IMG/VR virus record: IMGVR_UViG_3300045282_000096
Span: 1-56,010 of that record
Reading direction: 5' to 3' (one strand)
Length of the DNA: 56,010 nt
DNA from: a virus
Position 1 is the first letter of the stretch. Every line of letters begins with the position of its first letter. The notes beneath the pieces were generated by a model. That model was not told the DNA's origin. It saw only the letters and a list, made by a program, of their open reading frames with translations, and searched no databases. Position numbers and translations under genes: made by a program. This document shows, piece after piece, positions 24,569-33,060 of the stretch.

Positions 24569-25018
24569 TTAATTCGACCGCGCAAAATCTCCGTGATATT
24601 TCAAAACGGCTTCATTCCGAGCAGTTTTAGCCTCCTCAGGTGTTTTGAATGTTCCAAGATGGATGGTCTTCCCTTCGTGCCCAATATCTGCAACGTATTT
24701 ATTTCGCTTCTTCCAAAACCACACTCCTTTTACACCGAGTTTGTTCCTTTTTGTGACTGCTGTATTCCGAAGATTTTGTTTGTGGGTAACAATTCTCAAA
24801 TTGCATTTTCGGTTATCTAATCGGTTTCCATTGATGTGGTCCGTATCAAAACCATCGGGCGTGTTCATCACCACCCTGTGCATGTAAACAGATTTTCCGT
24901 TCGCGTTTCTATGGGCATATCCCTTGCCGACATAAGTCCAATGATACTGAGCAATTTTCTCAAAATCCTCATCATCAACGATTGCGACGTGACCCTTATT
25001 AAGTTCAATAACTTTCAT
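24569..25018 (-). CDS. HNH-AP2 homing endonuclease
   Basis: 149 residues. HNH core: YMHRVVM, DTDHINGNRLDNRKCNLR with the His-Asn pattern; followed by an AP2 DNA-binding domain (KGVWFWKKRNKYVADI, GTFKTPEEAKTARNEAV). A free-standing homing endonuclease of the type common in phages. It is fitted without gap into the operon (ATGA overlap upstream, two bases downstream), so it does not break the flanking genes. Confidence 0.88.
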   Translation of the reverse strand: MKVIELNKGHVAIVDDEDFEKIAQYHWTYVGKGYAHRNANGKSVYMHRVVMNTPDGFDTDHINGNRLDNRKCNLRIVTHKQNLRNTAVTKRNKLGVKGVWFWKKRNKYVADIGHEGKTIHLGTFKTPEEAKTARNEAVLKYHGDFARSN

Positions 25019-25209
25019 CGCACAGTCCTTATCAAAAGCTTAATGATGCAGTAGATTGAGATAGCAGCGCATATCCCCGCACACACAATGTAAAACGATT
25101 CGCTTTTCCAAGCGCGTTCGATTTTTAACGAGCACCACACGTAGGCGGCATAGACAATCAACACGAGTTGCTTGAAGATGCCGCGTTCTTCGTATTCGTC
25201 GTTGTTCAT
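25015..25209 (-). CDS. Small membrane protein
   Basis: 64 residues from ATG 25209. Two hydrophobic stretches: LVLIVYAAYVWCSL and FYIVCAGICAAISIYCIIKL, separated by a charged linker (KIERAWKSES). Possible holin or membrane anchor; no other evidence. TGATG overlap with the preceding gene. Confidence 0.6.
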   Translation of the reverse strand: MNNDEYEERGIFKQLVLIVYAAYVWCSLKIERAWKSESFYIVCAGICAAISIYCIIKLLIRTVR

Positions 25210-25409
25210 CAGTATCTCACCTTCCTCACCCCCGGCATTTTGAAATCGGAGATGACCGCTGTTCGACACTGAGACCCCCAATCAATCGTCGCATATTCAA
25301 GAGCCTGATGTGCGGTATCGGCAGCGACTTCACCAATAAGCTTCCAGTCCTTGTCACGCACGGCATAGACCTTCGTTGGGAATGCGGGGTTAACGAGTCG
25401 GGCGGTCAT
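25209..25409 (-). CDS. Small hypothetical protein (66 aa)
   Basis: 66 residues, mixed strand and helix (KVYAVRDKDWKLIGEVAADT). ATG overlaps the preceding stop by ATGA and its own stop overlaps the membrane-protein start. No recognised motif. Confidence 0.6.
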   Translation of the reverse strand: MTARLVNPAFPTKVYAVRDKDWKLIGEVAADTAHQALEYATIDWGSQCRTAVISDFKMPGVRKVRY

Positions 25410-25693
25410 GGAATAGGGCGATTCTTTCGAATTAAGTATTGAACGCTTTTTAGCTGCTCGGAAACATCATCTGGTAACACCCAAAAATCCGATATGGATG
25501 GGATTACTGGTATGATGTTAGAATTAAATATCAGGATTTCTCCACACTTCGCGCAACAAGAAAAGTCTCCCTCTCTGGGTCTGTGATCCCCGTCGGCGCA
25601 CGTTGCCGCATCCATGGCATATCCACACGTTGGACACGGTGTCTCTTTTATCACCGAACCATCCGCTGCCGTTCTGCACTTTTGAACACTCAC
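25406..25693 (-). CDS. Zinc-ribbon hypothetical protein
   Basis: 95 residues from GTG 25693. Cys pairs CPTCG and CCAKCG, with one extra Cys between, form a plausible zinc ribbon in the first half; the second half (FWVLPDDVSEQLKSVQYLI) is helical. GTGA overlap with the gene upstream. Function unknown. Confidence 0.6.
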   Translation of the reverse strand: MSVQKCRTAADGSVIKETPCPTCGYAMDAATCADGDHRPREGDFSCCAKCGEILIFNSNIIPVIPSISDFWVLPDDVSEQLKSVQYLIRKNRPIP

Positions 25694-25902
25694 GGCTTTT
25701 GCGCTCCAATCTTCGCAAGTATCTGCCTGCCGATTTTAGAGTTTATGTAAACCTCTTGGTATTTCTTCATCACACAAAATATCTGCGCGGATTTCAGTAA
25801 GTTGAAAGTGGCCACATCTCCATTATCCCAATTGACACGACCGTACGGTGAGAAGACTCGATACACTTCAAACACATGGTCCCAAAGTATGATGACATTC
25901 AT
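25690..25902 (-). CDS. Small hypothetical protein (70 aa)
   Basis: 70 residues from ATG 25902, chosen because it overlaps the glycosyltransferase stop by ATGA; the longer frame upstream lies inside that gene. Strand-rich start (MNVIILWDHVFEVYRVF) and helical, basic end. No function assignable. Confidence 0.55.
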   Translation of the reverse strand: MNVIILWDHVFEVYRVFSPYGRVNWDNGDVATFNLLKSAQIFCVMKKYQEVYINSKIGRQILAKIGAQKP

Positions 25903-27284
25903 GCCAGCATTTCCCCTGTCAATTCGTAGAAGGCTCCCGGTCGATGCAGTCTCGTGTTGGGATTTGCGGTCCATTCTTCGACTATCACATTTTTGTGAAG
26001 CCCATGGGCGATTGCCAGCGGCAAGCTTTGGTTTCCAATAAACAGTTTGCAGCCAGCAATTGCTTGAGCCAAATGCAGCGCGTTGTCTGTTTTCCAATAA
26101 GGCACTTTGCAATGTGGCGCTAATCCGCAAAACAGTCCATGCTCTAACTCGGTCCCAACAAACACCATATCATTGTGGTGCTTTTCAATCAGTCTTGGCC
26201 AGTTGAAATCGTGATTCAAATATCTCTGAGTCCGGTTGACCACGATGGGTCTTCCGCCAAACGGAATCGACTTTGGAACTGTCAACCACGGTTCCGTTGG
26301 CATCGGCAGGTTGAACGCATCCATGTGCAGCTTGAGGATTGAATCGTTGTCCTTGGCGCTGCGTTGCTTCCACGGAATGCGGAAGCGGTTAAGGTCGTAA
26401 TCTGTGCTAAAGGGAAAACCATGTGTGTATTGGACCTTCCAAATATATGGCTGCGCTTCGAATAGTGGCCGCAGATTGTCCATAAATTCAGGCGATCCGC
26501 CCGTCCGTGTCCATCGTGAGTCGAGTGGGTGGGGATAACGATTAAACGGCGTCAGGAATAGAACACCTTCGCCAAGAGCCTTGATGACTGGAAGTGCGTA
26601 CACGCAATCCCCCGCGTCCCCAGAATGGCAATAGACTTTGCACGGTTTCTTTTCTCGTGGAATAACCGAGAGCATCGAATGAAACCCGAAAGAATTGCTC
26701 CACTTGTTCGGTATGCCTTGCCATTCCTTCCCGTCATAAGCGCGTCCCTCAAACGACAAGCGACGAGCCAACGGAGCGGGCATGAACTTCATGCCTTGAG
26801 ATTCAAGGTCTTTTCTAAACCTCACCGATATTGCGGCGTCTTCAGCGTGGTCCTCGCCCTCGGGAAGCTTTGAGCAGGCCTCCATCAAACGCTTCGATCT
26901 AATTCCAAAACCGCCATTCCCCACCGTGTCACTTGGCTGGAATGGTGCCCCACCAAAGTCATACCGCAAGAATTCATCAGTCCACGATTCGGCATGAATC
27001 GGGAAACCGTCCCACTGGACAATCAATGCGTGAGATGTGCCCACATACTTATGAAGCTCTCGCATCATAAATTTGCTGTATCCATCAAGCCCTGTGATGC
27101 GTGGAATCTTTACCGCAAACGGTTGGGATAAATCGTGAGTGAGTAATTTAACAGCGGGAAACTCGCATTGCTCCAACGTCCTTTTAATTGCACGGCTCGC
27201 CAGATTCACTTTGTCAGTGCAATCAACCGAAATCAGAGTTGTGTCAAAAATATGAGTCACAAAGACAGGAGTAATTGTCCGCAA
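25899..27284 (-). CDS. Two-domain glycosyltransferase (DUF5672-like plus GT9/GT-B-like)
   Basis: 461 residues from TTG 27284. The N-terminal 200 residues carry the DUF5672-type signature: ALIVQWDGFPI, EFLRYDFGGAPFQPSD and VGNGGFGIRSKRLMEA. The C-terminal 250 residues look like a GT9-style acceptor/donor domain (VYCHSGDAGDCVYALPVIKAL, ending around CKLFIGNQSLPLAIAHGL). Such a fusion could attach two sugars in turn. The start is overlapped by an HNH endonuclease gene. Heads the glycan cassette. Which glycan and acceptor it uses cannot be read from sequence. Confidence 0.75.
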   Translation of the reverse strand: MRTITPVFVTHIFDTTLISVDCTDKVNLASRAIKRTLEQCEFPAVKLLTHDLSQPFAVKIPRITGLDGYSKFMMRELHKYVGTSHALIVQWDGFPIHAESWTDEFLRYDFGGAPFQPSDTVGNGGFGIRSKRLMEACSKLPEGEDHAEDAAISVRFRKDLESQGMKFMPAPLARRLSFEGRAYDGKEWQGIPNKWSNSFGFHSMLSVIPREKKPCKVYCHSGDAGDCVYALPVIKALGEGVLFLTPFNRYPHPLDSRWTRTGGSPEFMDNLRPLFEAQPYIWKVQYTHGFPFSTDYDLNRFRIPWKQRSAKDNDSILKLHMDAFNLPMPTEPWLTVPKSIPFGGRPIVVNRTQRYLNHDFNWPRLIEKHHNDMVFVGTELEHGLFCGLAPHCKVPYWKTDNALHLAQAIAGCKLFIGNQSLPLAIAHGLHKNVIVEEWTANPNTRLHRPGAFYELTGEMLA

Positions 27285-27781
27285 AATACCAATTCACTCA
27301 GAGATAATTCGCCTTTAGGTTCATTACATTTGGAACAAGCCTTGCAAACATTATCCGTGGTGTGATTTCCGCCTTTTGAGTAAGGAACAATGTGGTCAAC
27401 TTGAAGTTCCTGTGTCGGAAATTGCTTCTGGCAGTAGTAGCAATAAAAAGATGACTCATGCCTCCATTGAGTGATGATTCTGTTAAGTCTTTTGTCTCCA
27501 AATTTCTTTTTGTTGGCTCTAAGGTCATTTCTTTCTTTAGTTCTAGCCTTGTAAAGTTCTGGATTCTTTTTCTTGTATTCCCGTTCCCAATTTACCGAGT
27601 ATCCTGGATTTTTGTCCCGCCACCGTTTCTTTGCGGCCCTTCTTAAACGGATTCTTTCCGACACTGCCTTTGGGCCTGCCGCCAAGTTGTCCATTCTTTC
27701 TAACAGCGGCTCTCTTGGCAGCAGACGTGGAACTTCCACCCTTCCGGCCAATTCTGGACAGATAGGCTGAAATTGTTCCAT
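27257..27781 (-). CDS. HNH endonuclease, N-terminus probably frameshifted
   Basis: The intact HNH core is in this frame: YCYYCQKQF, QVDHIVPYSKGGNH, TDNVCKACSKCNEPKG. The first 35 codons look unlike a protein. A second frame (27543-27821) encodes instead a typical N-terminus (LSRIGRKGGSSTSAAKRAA, then NGQLGGRPKG) that leads into this frame around 27660-27690. The joined protein would need a +1 shift. So the gene may be frameshifted, carry a base error, or be two overlapping genes. It sits between a coiled-coil gene and the glycosyltransferase, overlapping the latter by 28 bases. Confidence 0.65.
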   Translation of the reverse strand: MEQFQPICPELAGRVEVPRLLPREPLLERMDNLAAGPKAVSERIRLRRAAKKRWRDKNPGYSVNWEREYKKKNPELYKARTKERNDLRANKKKFGDKRLNRIITQWRHESSFYCYYCQKQFPTQELQVDHIVPYSKGGNHTTDNVCKACSKCNEPKGELSLSELVFCGQLLLSL

Positions 27782-27822
27782 TCGTGCTCATATTACCTAA
27801 CCCGATTTGGTTGTCAAGCATT

Positions 27823-28209
27823 TCATTTCACTGCCATGGATTTATATTCCCCCAACACCTCACTAAACGTCCCTGTCCTGAACGCGCTGAGAACTTTAAC
27901 CAACCTTGGAAGTGTTGAATTGATTGCGCGGTGGTAGGCAGCAGCATACGCATCAGCTTTGTCCTTTTCCTTCGCCGCTGTAATTTCAGCAGAGCGAATC
28001 TTGCCCTCAAAGGACTCGCGTTGATAGCCAGTCAGTTTCGACTGCATTAGCTCAAACCGAAGTGCCTCACATCTTCCGAACTTCTCTTTGACCTTTTCCG
28101 CAAGCTCCTGCGACTTCTTTAGCTTCCGTTCAGCCATGCGCTTCGTGCGGTCGATGGCGGCGATGATTTCATCCTCAGTGCGCCACACCTTTGGCCTGCG
28201 AGAATTCAT
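27823..28209 (-). CDS. Charged coiled-coil hypothetical protein
   Basis: 128 residues, very rich in Lys, Glu and Arg, with long coiled coil (RMAERKLKKSQELAEKVKEK onwards). ATGA overlap with the upstream gene. Likely a structural or assembly factor; no motif recognised. Confidence 0.65.
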   Translation of the reverse strand: MNSRRPKVWRTEDEIIAAIDRTKRMAERKLKKSQELAEKVKEKFGRCEALRFELMQSKLTGYQRESFEGKIRSAEITAAKEKDKADAYAAAYHRAINSTLPRLVKVLSAFRTGTFSEVLGEYKSMAVK

Positions 28210-28517
28210 TTCTTCAACCTTTCAAGCAGTGCATCAGCCATCTGGCAACATCTTGCAGCGAGGTCTTCCTGTTCGGCATCCAATGGAAACTGTCTATTAT
28301 CGCCATACGAGGCTAACCAACCCTGCATTGCAGCCATTGCGAATCGTTCACGTTTCGTCATGCCCATTGAGAACCAAATCGTAGGTTCTCCGCTTTCAGT
28401 TTTACCAACCTCCACTTGCATTGGATGAGCGGGGCCACCTCCGTATGTAGCCATCTTCTGAAACATATCAGCCATCGCTTTGCTCTGCTCTGATGGGGTG
28501 GGGGTTTCGTTTGTCAT
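28206..28517 (-). CDS. Conserved small phage protein
   Basis: 103 residues from ATG 28517 (ATGA overlap with the preceding stop). The motif MTKRERFAMAAMQGWLAS, followed by AARCCQMADALLERL, is a frequent pattern in small phage proteins of unknown function often placed near early or terminase genes. No membrane segment. Confidence 0.65.
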   Translation of the reverse strand: MTNETPTPSEQSKAMADMFQKMATYGGGPAHPMQVEVGKTESGEPTIWFSMGMTKRERFAMAAMQGWLASYGDNRQFPLDAEQEDLAARCCQMADALLERLKK

Positions 28518-29203
28518 ATAGCCTCCTTCGTTATCCAGCACCGTTGGTCCAACTTCGCCTTAACTTCCTCACTCATGTGAGCCAAGATAAACTTAATTGG
28601 AAAAAAAATCTTGAGCTTCAAAGGACAAAAACAGGCTGAACATACGTTGAGTTGATTATCCAGCGCCGTCGTCAGCTTCATCTCATGCGCTCGCTCCAGT
28701 TGCTTCTTAATAAGCTCTGACGCGGGTATGGTGAAGAAGCGAGACAACCCGCCAGTTTCATTCTTTGGGCAAGTAACGCAAATCTCCGCACGTTTGGTTG
28801 CTTGTTCATTGGATACTGGAGGTTCTCCAGATTCTTCGAAGTCCAAAATTGTTCGCGCCCCGGCATTAAGGCTTTTTACCGCAGCAGGCAGCAGCAAGCT
28901 TGGTGTCGGGGCTTGGTGAAAAGACGCCGATCCTCCCACGTCCATCAAATACACGTCGCTGGCCCCTGGAATCGCAGCGATGCGAGCAACGTTCACGCGC
29001 TCAAGTTCCTCCTCTATGGCTGGCATACTCGTGCTCAACTTAAACTGCGGATTCGCCATGCGATGCTGACGAATGGCCTGTGCCACAGCGTAGAAGTCGT
29101 TGTTCGTGTAAGGCATCACCTTGGATATGTCGAAACCTGTCTCGCGCTGAACGTATAAGTAGCCATTCGGGACATTGGCTCGCTTGTTTTTAATTCTCAA
29201 CAT
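28514..29203 (-). CDS. Conserved Cys-motif protein heading the late operon
   Basis: 229 residues, the first gene of the minus-strand late operon. The C-terminal half carries a Cys set (ICVTCPKN, NVCSACFCPLKLKIFFP, CWITKEA) suggestive of a zinc or Fe-S site; the N-terminal half is alpha/beta. A homologue-like organisation occurs in other environmental phages near terminase. Predicted promoter bases lie directly before ATG 29203. Function unknown. Confidence 0.65.
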   Translation of the reverse strand: MLRIKNKRANVPNGYLYVQRETGFDISKVMPYTNNDFYAVAQAIRQHRMANPQFKLSTSMPAIEEELERVNVARIAAIPGASDVYLMDVGGSASFHQAPTPSLLLPAAVKSLNAGARTILDFEESGEPPVSNEQATKRAEICVTCPKNETGGLSRFFTIPASELIKKQLERAHEMKLTTALDNQLNVCSACFCPLKLKIFFPIKFILAHMSEEVKAKLDQRCWITKEAI

Positions 29204-29209
29204 TCCGAT

Positions 29210-29274
29210 GGTTTACACCAACCGTAATTCTCTGTCAATATAATTGTTGACTTTATTGCGCAAGGTGATACGGT
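29210..29274. promoter_or_regulatory. Divergent promoter pair between late operon and Dam island
   Basis: Minus strand: TTGACA (29238-29233), 17-base spacer, TAAACC (29215-29210), pointing at ATG 29203. Plus strand: TTGACT (29247-29252), 16-base spacer, TACGGT (29269-29274), pointing at ATG 29282. The -35 boxes are good, the -10 boxes weak. In both directions the start codon lies about where transcription would begin, leaving little or no leader. Confidence 0.45.
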
Positions 29275-29281
29275 TGCGTTC

Positions 29282-29422
29282 ATGGCAAAAACCTACAAAC
29301 AAATTCGAGTTAAGATTCCCGCCGAAGTTCACAAGAAAATCAAGCTCAGTGCCGTCCAATCAGGCAAGACACTGGCAGAGAGAATTGTGGACATTTTGAC
29401 AGCGAGAGTTGAACGGGAATGA
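29282..29422 (+). CDS. Ribbon-helix-helix protein (46 aa)
   Basis: A 46-residue frame beginning MAKTYKQIRVKIPAEVHKKI and continuing KLSAVQSGKTLAERIVDILT. A short basic strand followed by two helices is the ribbon-helix-helix (Arc/MetJ) form, so it probably binds DNA as a dimer and may control the operon it heads. Stop overlaps the Dam start (ATGA). Confidence 0.7.
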   Translation: MAKTYKQIRVKIPAEVHKKIKLSAVQSGKTLAERIVDILTARVERE

Positions 29423-29904
29423 ATGCCGTCCACTATAGTTCCAACAAAGACGAGTGGGAGACACCTCCTGAGATATTCGATCCATTGGATGCGGAGTTTG
29501 ATTTTGACATTGACGTGTGCGCCTCAAATGAGAACAGGAAGTGTCAGATTTATATTTCTGAACGAGTGGATGGGTTGATCGAAGAATGGACCACTGCTGG
29601 CTACAAGTCATCTTGGTGCAACCCGCCATATTCAAACCTCAAGGCGTGGATTGCAAAGAACGCTACCGAAGCCAAGAAAGGCATGACCTGCGTCATGCTC
29701 ATCCCCTCGCGCACTGACACCAAAGCTTGGCACACGTACATCTACGACGCCAAGTTGTGGAGATTCAGGCCGGGTGTTGAAGTGCGGTTCATTCCGGGCA
29801 GGGTAACATTTTGGGAGAATGGCAAACCGGCAGTGTCAAAGAAGACCGGGAAGCCTCAATGCGCTCCATTTCCGTCGTGTATCGCGATTTTTAGACCTGT
29901 ATGA
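29419..29904 (+). CDS. Phage DNA N6-adenine methyltransferase (Dam type)
   Basis: 161 residues, the compact phage Dam family (Pfam PF05869 style). N-terminal YSSNKDEWETPPEIFD, DVCASNEN and the catalytic NPPYS (Asn68-Pro-Pro-Tyr71) are present, followed by LIPSRTDTKAWH. It transfers a methyl group to adenine N6 in DNA, protecting the phage against restriction or marking it for packaging. Preceded by a ribbon-helix-helix gene; both overlap. Confidence 0.9.
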   Translation: MNAVHYSSNKDEWETPPEIFDPLDAEFDFDIDVCASNENRKCQIYISERVDGLIEEWTTAGYKSSWCNPPYSNLKAWIAKNATEAKKGMTCVMLIPSRTDTKAWHTYIYDAKLWRFRPGVEVRFIPGRVTFWENGKPAVSKKTGKPQCAPFPSCIAIFRPV

Positions 29905-30107
29905 GCGACTCCACTTCCACCATACGGTTGTGGTTTGTAAGCGACACCGATAAGGCTCGCCTCTATTCGCGTGTGCCTCCTGAGCGCAATCCGCAACGTG
30001 AAGACATGCTTTGGATACCCCTATCGGTAATCGAACATACGACGCGCCGTCAAAATGAGCACATGGTAACGATTCCAGAATGGTTTGTTCAGGCGAGGGG
30101 ATTATGA
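29901..30107 (+). CDS. Small hypothetical protein downstream of Dam
   Basis: 68 residues, ATGA overlap with the Dam stop. Strand-rich (TIRLWFVSDTDKARLYS, then MLWIPLSVIEHTT and WFVQARG). Possibly a small DNA-binding or regulatory protein. Nothing more can be said. Confidence 0.6.
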   Translation: MSDSTSTIRLWFVSDTDKARLYSRVPPERNPQREDMLWIPLSVIEHTTRRQNEHMVTIPEWFVQARGL

Positions 30108-30322
30108 GAGCAAGTGAGGCTATAAAAAAGCTTGAAGAAGCTATTAAAAAATACGGCGATCTCCACATTTGGGCTGATAGTGGAATGACCTATTATCAAG
30201 AGGCTGACGATGCCAGTGCGCTAATCTTTGAAGATGGAAGATTGCGGTTCAGCAGCCAACATGATGATGATTCTACGCCACCTGCTTCAACTGATGCGCC
30301 TCCCTCAACTTCTGGCTCTTAG
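30104..30322 (+). CDS. Small hypothetical protein converging on terL
   Basis: 72 residues from ATG 30104 (ATGA overlap). An amphipathic helix (EAIKKLEEAIKKYGDL) is followed by an acidic Ser/Pro-rich tail. The tail overlaps the last 50 bases of terL on the other strand, which may explain its low-complexity end. Convergent overlap with no terminator visible. Confidence 0.55.
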   Translation: MRASEAIKKLEEAIKKYGDLHIWADSGMTYYQEADDASALIFEDGRLRFSSQHDDDSTPPASTDAPPSTSGS

Positions 30323-32126
30323 CCGCAAGGTCGTCAAGCCATCTCATATCCCTTCGAATCAGCGTCTTGTTGGCTAGTGTGCCGATGACAAATCCACGTC
30401 GTCGTGCGCCTTCAATTCCAATTGCAGCCATATCCGCCAAGTCGGGGCTGCAACCCGTTCGTTTCTTCATCACGTCCTTTGGCTCAATCTCCATTCTGTC
30501 GCCAGCAACTTTATACCACTCACGCGGATGAGCGTCGGCCACAATGTCACGCTGCATACCGCGAATCTGGTCGGCTTGTGTTGCGTAAAGCCAACTAAAC
30601 CACAATTCGGATACAAACTTTGAGTAGTGCTCGTTGCACAATTTCAACCGCTTTTGTTTACTCTCTTTATCAATCGTGTAAATGTCGCCACCAACAGGGC
30701 GATTAGTAGCTGGCCCACCAAACTCAACGGCATTCACCCTGGGACTCCAGACTGCGGCCATGGCCATTGCAAAACTTCCGCGACCGTCAAAAAAGAAATT
30801 CTCTGGAGGCACTCCAACTTCTTCCATCTTGGCCTTGGTAAACATCGCGATCTGATATTCTGGTGATACCTCGGGGTTGACGATGATTGGCACCAACCAA
30901 TACTGGTTGAATTTGATTCTTATTTTCCCGTCAACGCATTTTCCAAATTCCAGCCAACCGACAGGACAACGATCACCACCTCCGTAAGAAGCGTCCACCA
31001 TTCCGATCTTGGTTGTTGGTGCCCCTTCCCAAATTAAATCCTGAAATGCACTGAACTGTTCGCAGATTTCAGGTGTGATAATTTTGAATGCCGCCAGTCC
31101 GAACTTGAAAGACCCACGACCTTGTGACCAATACGATTCAGATCCTTCGGTGTATGCGCCAAGTTTGTTTGGACCGGCAAGATGAGGCCACCGTGGATTA
31201 TCAACCGGATACGGAGTATTTGGAGAATCCATGGCGTCCAAATTGATACACACGCATTGAACGGGATGGTTTATGAGCTTCTTGCACTTCCAAACCTTCG
31301 TCTTGCCGTCTTCTTTGATGGAACCCCAACCATGCTCCGGTTCGGAAACAACATCGGTGGGATTGCCTGGTCGAGATGGATTGGTATTAGCAATGAAAAT
31401 ACACTTGTAACCACGTAGCGGCTTTCCAACTTCGGGACTATCCTTGTCAGTGATAACTCCGGGAACCAAATTTGGCCCGTTGCTGATGAGATTGTCTTGT
31501 GCGTTTAATATCGCCAACTCCATGAACTGAAATTCATCGGCAATACACCACAGACGACGGTTTTTGCGTCCAGAATAAGCGCCCATACCCACAAACTTTC
31601 CAGTGGAGGCTTTGCACGGAACGCCAACAATTGAATCACGAAGGTCGCGTGCAAGTTCTTCTGCAATGTTTCCATTAGTGATGACGCACTTGCTGTCGAT
31701 GGGATTACCGGGAAACCATGGGTGCAGCATTTTTGCCGAATGCCACATCTTGGTTGTCTCAGCGTAAATGCGCTGCCGAAGCTCGTTCATTGTGGTTGAG
31801 CTTTGCAGGACGGTTGTGCATTCAGGGAAACACGACCAATCCATGAGTGCGATACGTGAGACAGTTCCAGTCTTCCAACTTGAGGCTGGCCCAACCAACG
31901 ACACGAATTGATTTTCAAGAATGGTTTTGAGAATTAAATCCGTCCACCACGTCTGAGAATCATCTGGCCAAAGCAGTTTCCAGTATTCCTTGAAATGAAA
32001 CATCAATCCGTTGCCAACCTTAACCCCTTTGTATTCAAAAAAACCTCCATCTTGGATTAAAGTTCTTTCGATCTGAGCGTCAGTAACCTCATCGCTCCAA
32101 TTTACGCCATACTTTTCACGCGGCAT
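30273..32126 (-). CDS. terL: Terminase large subunit
   Basis: 617 residues from ATG 32126; upstream frame to 32300 lies inside the divergent tail gene and is rejected. The packaging ATPase: an adapted Walker A GPASSWKTG (79-87), the Walker B strand with LWCIADEFQFM, and a C-terminal nuclease-like domain with VDASYGGGD and FDGRGSFAMAMAAV and MKKRTGCSPDLADM. The usual Gly before Lys in the P-loop is Trp here. No small terminase is recognised. Only about 40 bases separate it from the divergent plus-strand tail gene; AGGAGG lies 14 bases upstream. Confidence 0.88.
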   Translation of the reverse strand: MPREKYGVNWSDEVTDAQIERTLIQDGGFFEYKGVKVGNGLMFHFKEYWKLLWPDDSQTWWTDLILKTILENQFVSLVGPASSWKTGTVSRIALMDWSCFPECTTVLQSSTTMNELRQRIYAETTKMWHSAKMLHPWFPGNPIDSKCVITNGNIAEELARDLRDSIVGVPCKASTGKFVGMGAYSGRKNRRLWCIADEFQFMELAILNAQDNLISNGPNLVPGVITDKDSPEVGKPLRGYKCIFIANTNPSRPGNPTDVVSEPEHGWGSIKEDGKTKVWKCKKLINHPVQCVCINLDAMDSPNTPYPVDNPRWPHLAGPNKLGAYTEGSESYWSQGRGSFKFGLAAFKIITPEICEQFSAFQDLIWEGAPTTKIGMVDASYGGGDRCPVGWLEFGKCVDGKIRIKFNQYWLVPIIVNPEVSPEYQIAMFTKAKMEEVGVPPENFFFDGRGSFAMAMAAVWSPRVNAVEFGGPATNRPVGGDIYTIDKESKQKRLKLCNEHYSKFVSELWFSWLYATQADQIRGMQRDIVADAHPREWYKVAGDRMEIEPKDVMKKRTGCSPDLADMAAIGIEGARRRGFVIGTLANKTLIRRDMRWLDDLAAKSQKLREAHQLKQVA

Positions 32127-32166
32127 TGAAGTTGACGATACCTCCTGACAGGTCCACAGTCGAGAT

Positions 32167-33060
32167 ATGTCCGACTTAGCTGGATGCTGCCCGGTTTGCC
32201 AATCACAGATAGCCCCCTTATCCATACCGGGGCCGCAAGGTCCAGCGGGAAGTAATGGTGCTGCTGGGACTAATGGAACTTCCGCAACAACTATAACCAC
32301 CGCTCAGTTCGGACCGACTCCCGGTGACACGACTACGGCCTTTAGTATTTCAGTGGCAAGCTCCGTCATGTTCGTCGTAGGCACTGACATTATCGTTGGT
32401 CAAGGGCCGGGTGCGGTGCTCGCAAATCCGGGTCCATGGTCGGGCATCATCACAGCGATACCATCTCCGAATACAATCACGGTCAAGAATCTCAGAACAG
32501 TTGACCAAGGATTGACGGTAAGCAGCGGCGCGTTGGTTGCGCCGATTGGGTTTCTGCCAGCAGTGCCGTTGACAATCGCGCAAGGCGGCACCAATGCAAT
32601 TACGAAGGCTGCGGCTCAAATCAGTTTAGCATTGGGGCAAGATTCAGTGGTGTCCAGTGGTGCTGCACTTGCTCAGGCAATCACTGCGGCAAGTCTTCAG
32701 GTTGGAGCAATAGATGTTCAATTGCCAGCGGGTCTTCTTGGAACTGGCGCTTTGCAATTGCGTGGGTTTGTTTCTATAGACATGGCCGCAGTTACTTTCG
32801 CGGCAGCACCAAGAACAATTACTGTCACTATTCGAAATATCACTCAAGCTTTGAACATTGTGAGCGGAGTTCTCCACACACAAAACACAGCAGCAGGAAG
32901 TTTTCCAACTCATTTCTTAGTCATACCACCATTCAAATACACTGCTGGCGTTGCCGGGGACCATCTACAACTTTTCATTTTGGTCGATGTTGCGATCACT
33001 GGAGGCGCGTTGACGGTCGATGCGGGTAGCCTTGAGGCAGTGCCACTTCGGTTGAGTTAA
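32167..33060 (+). CDS. Collagen-like tail protein
   Basis: 297 residues. N-terminal Cys pair (CCPVC), a short collagen-type Gly-x-y run (PGPQGPAGSNGAAGTNG), then a repetitive strand region and a C-terminal beta-sandwich domain ending EAVPLRLS. Trimeric collagen-like fibres with such heads are common in phage adsorption apparatus. First gene of the plus-strand tail operon. Confidence 0.75.
   Translation: MSDLAGCCPVCQSQIAPLSIPGPQGPAGSNGAAGTNGTSATTITTAQFGPTPGDTTTAFSISVASSVMFVVGTDIIVGQGPGAVLANPGPWSGIITAIPSPNTITVKNLRTVDQGLTVSSGALVAPIGFLPAVPLTIAQGGTNAITKAAAQISLALGQDSVVSSGAALAQAITAASLQVGAIDVQLPAGLLGTGALQLRGFVSIDMAAVTFAAAPRTITVTIRNITQALNIVSGVLHTQNTAAGSFPTHFLVIPPFKYTAGVAGDHLQLFILVDVAITGGALTVDAGSLEAVPLRLS

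Noticed and set aside
32127-32300. N-terminal extension of terminase to 32300
   Set aside because: Overlaps the start of the divergent collagen-like gene; its residues mirror the collagen repeat.
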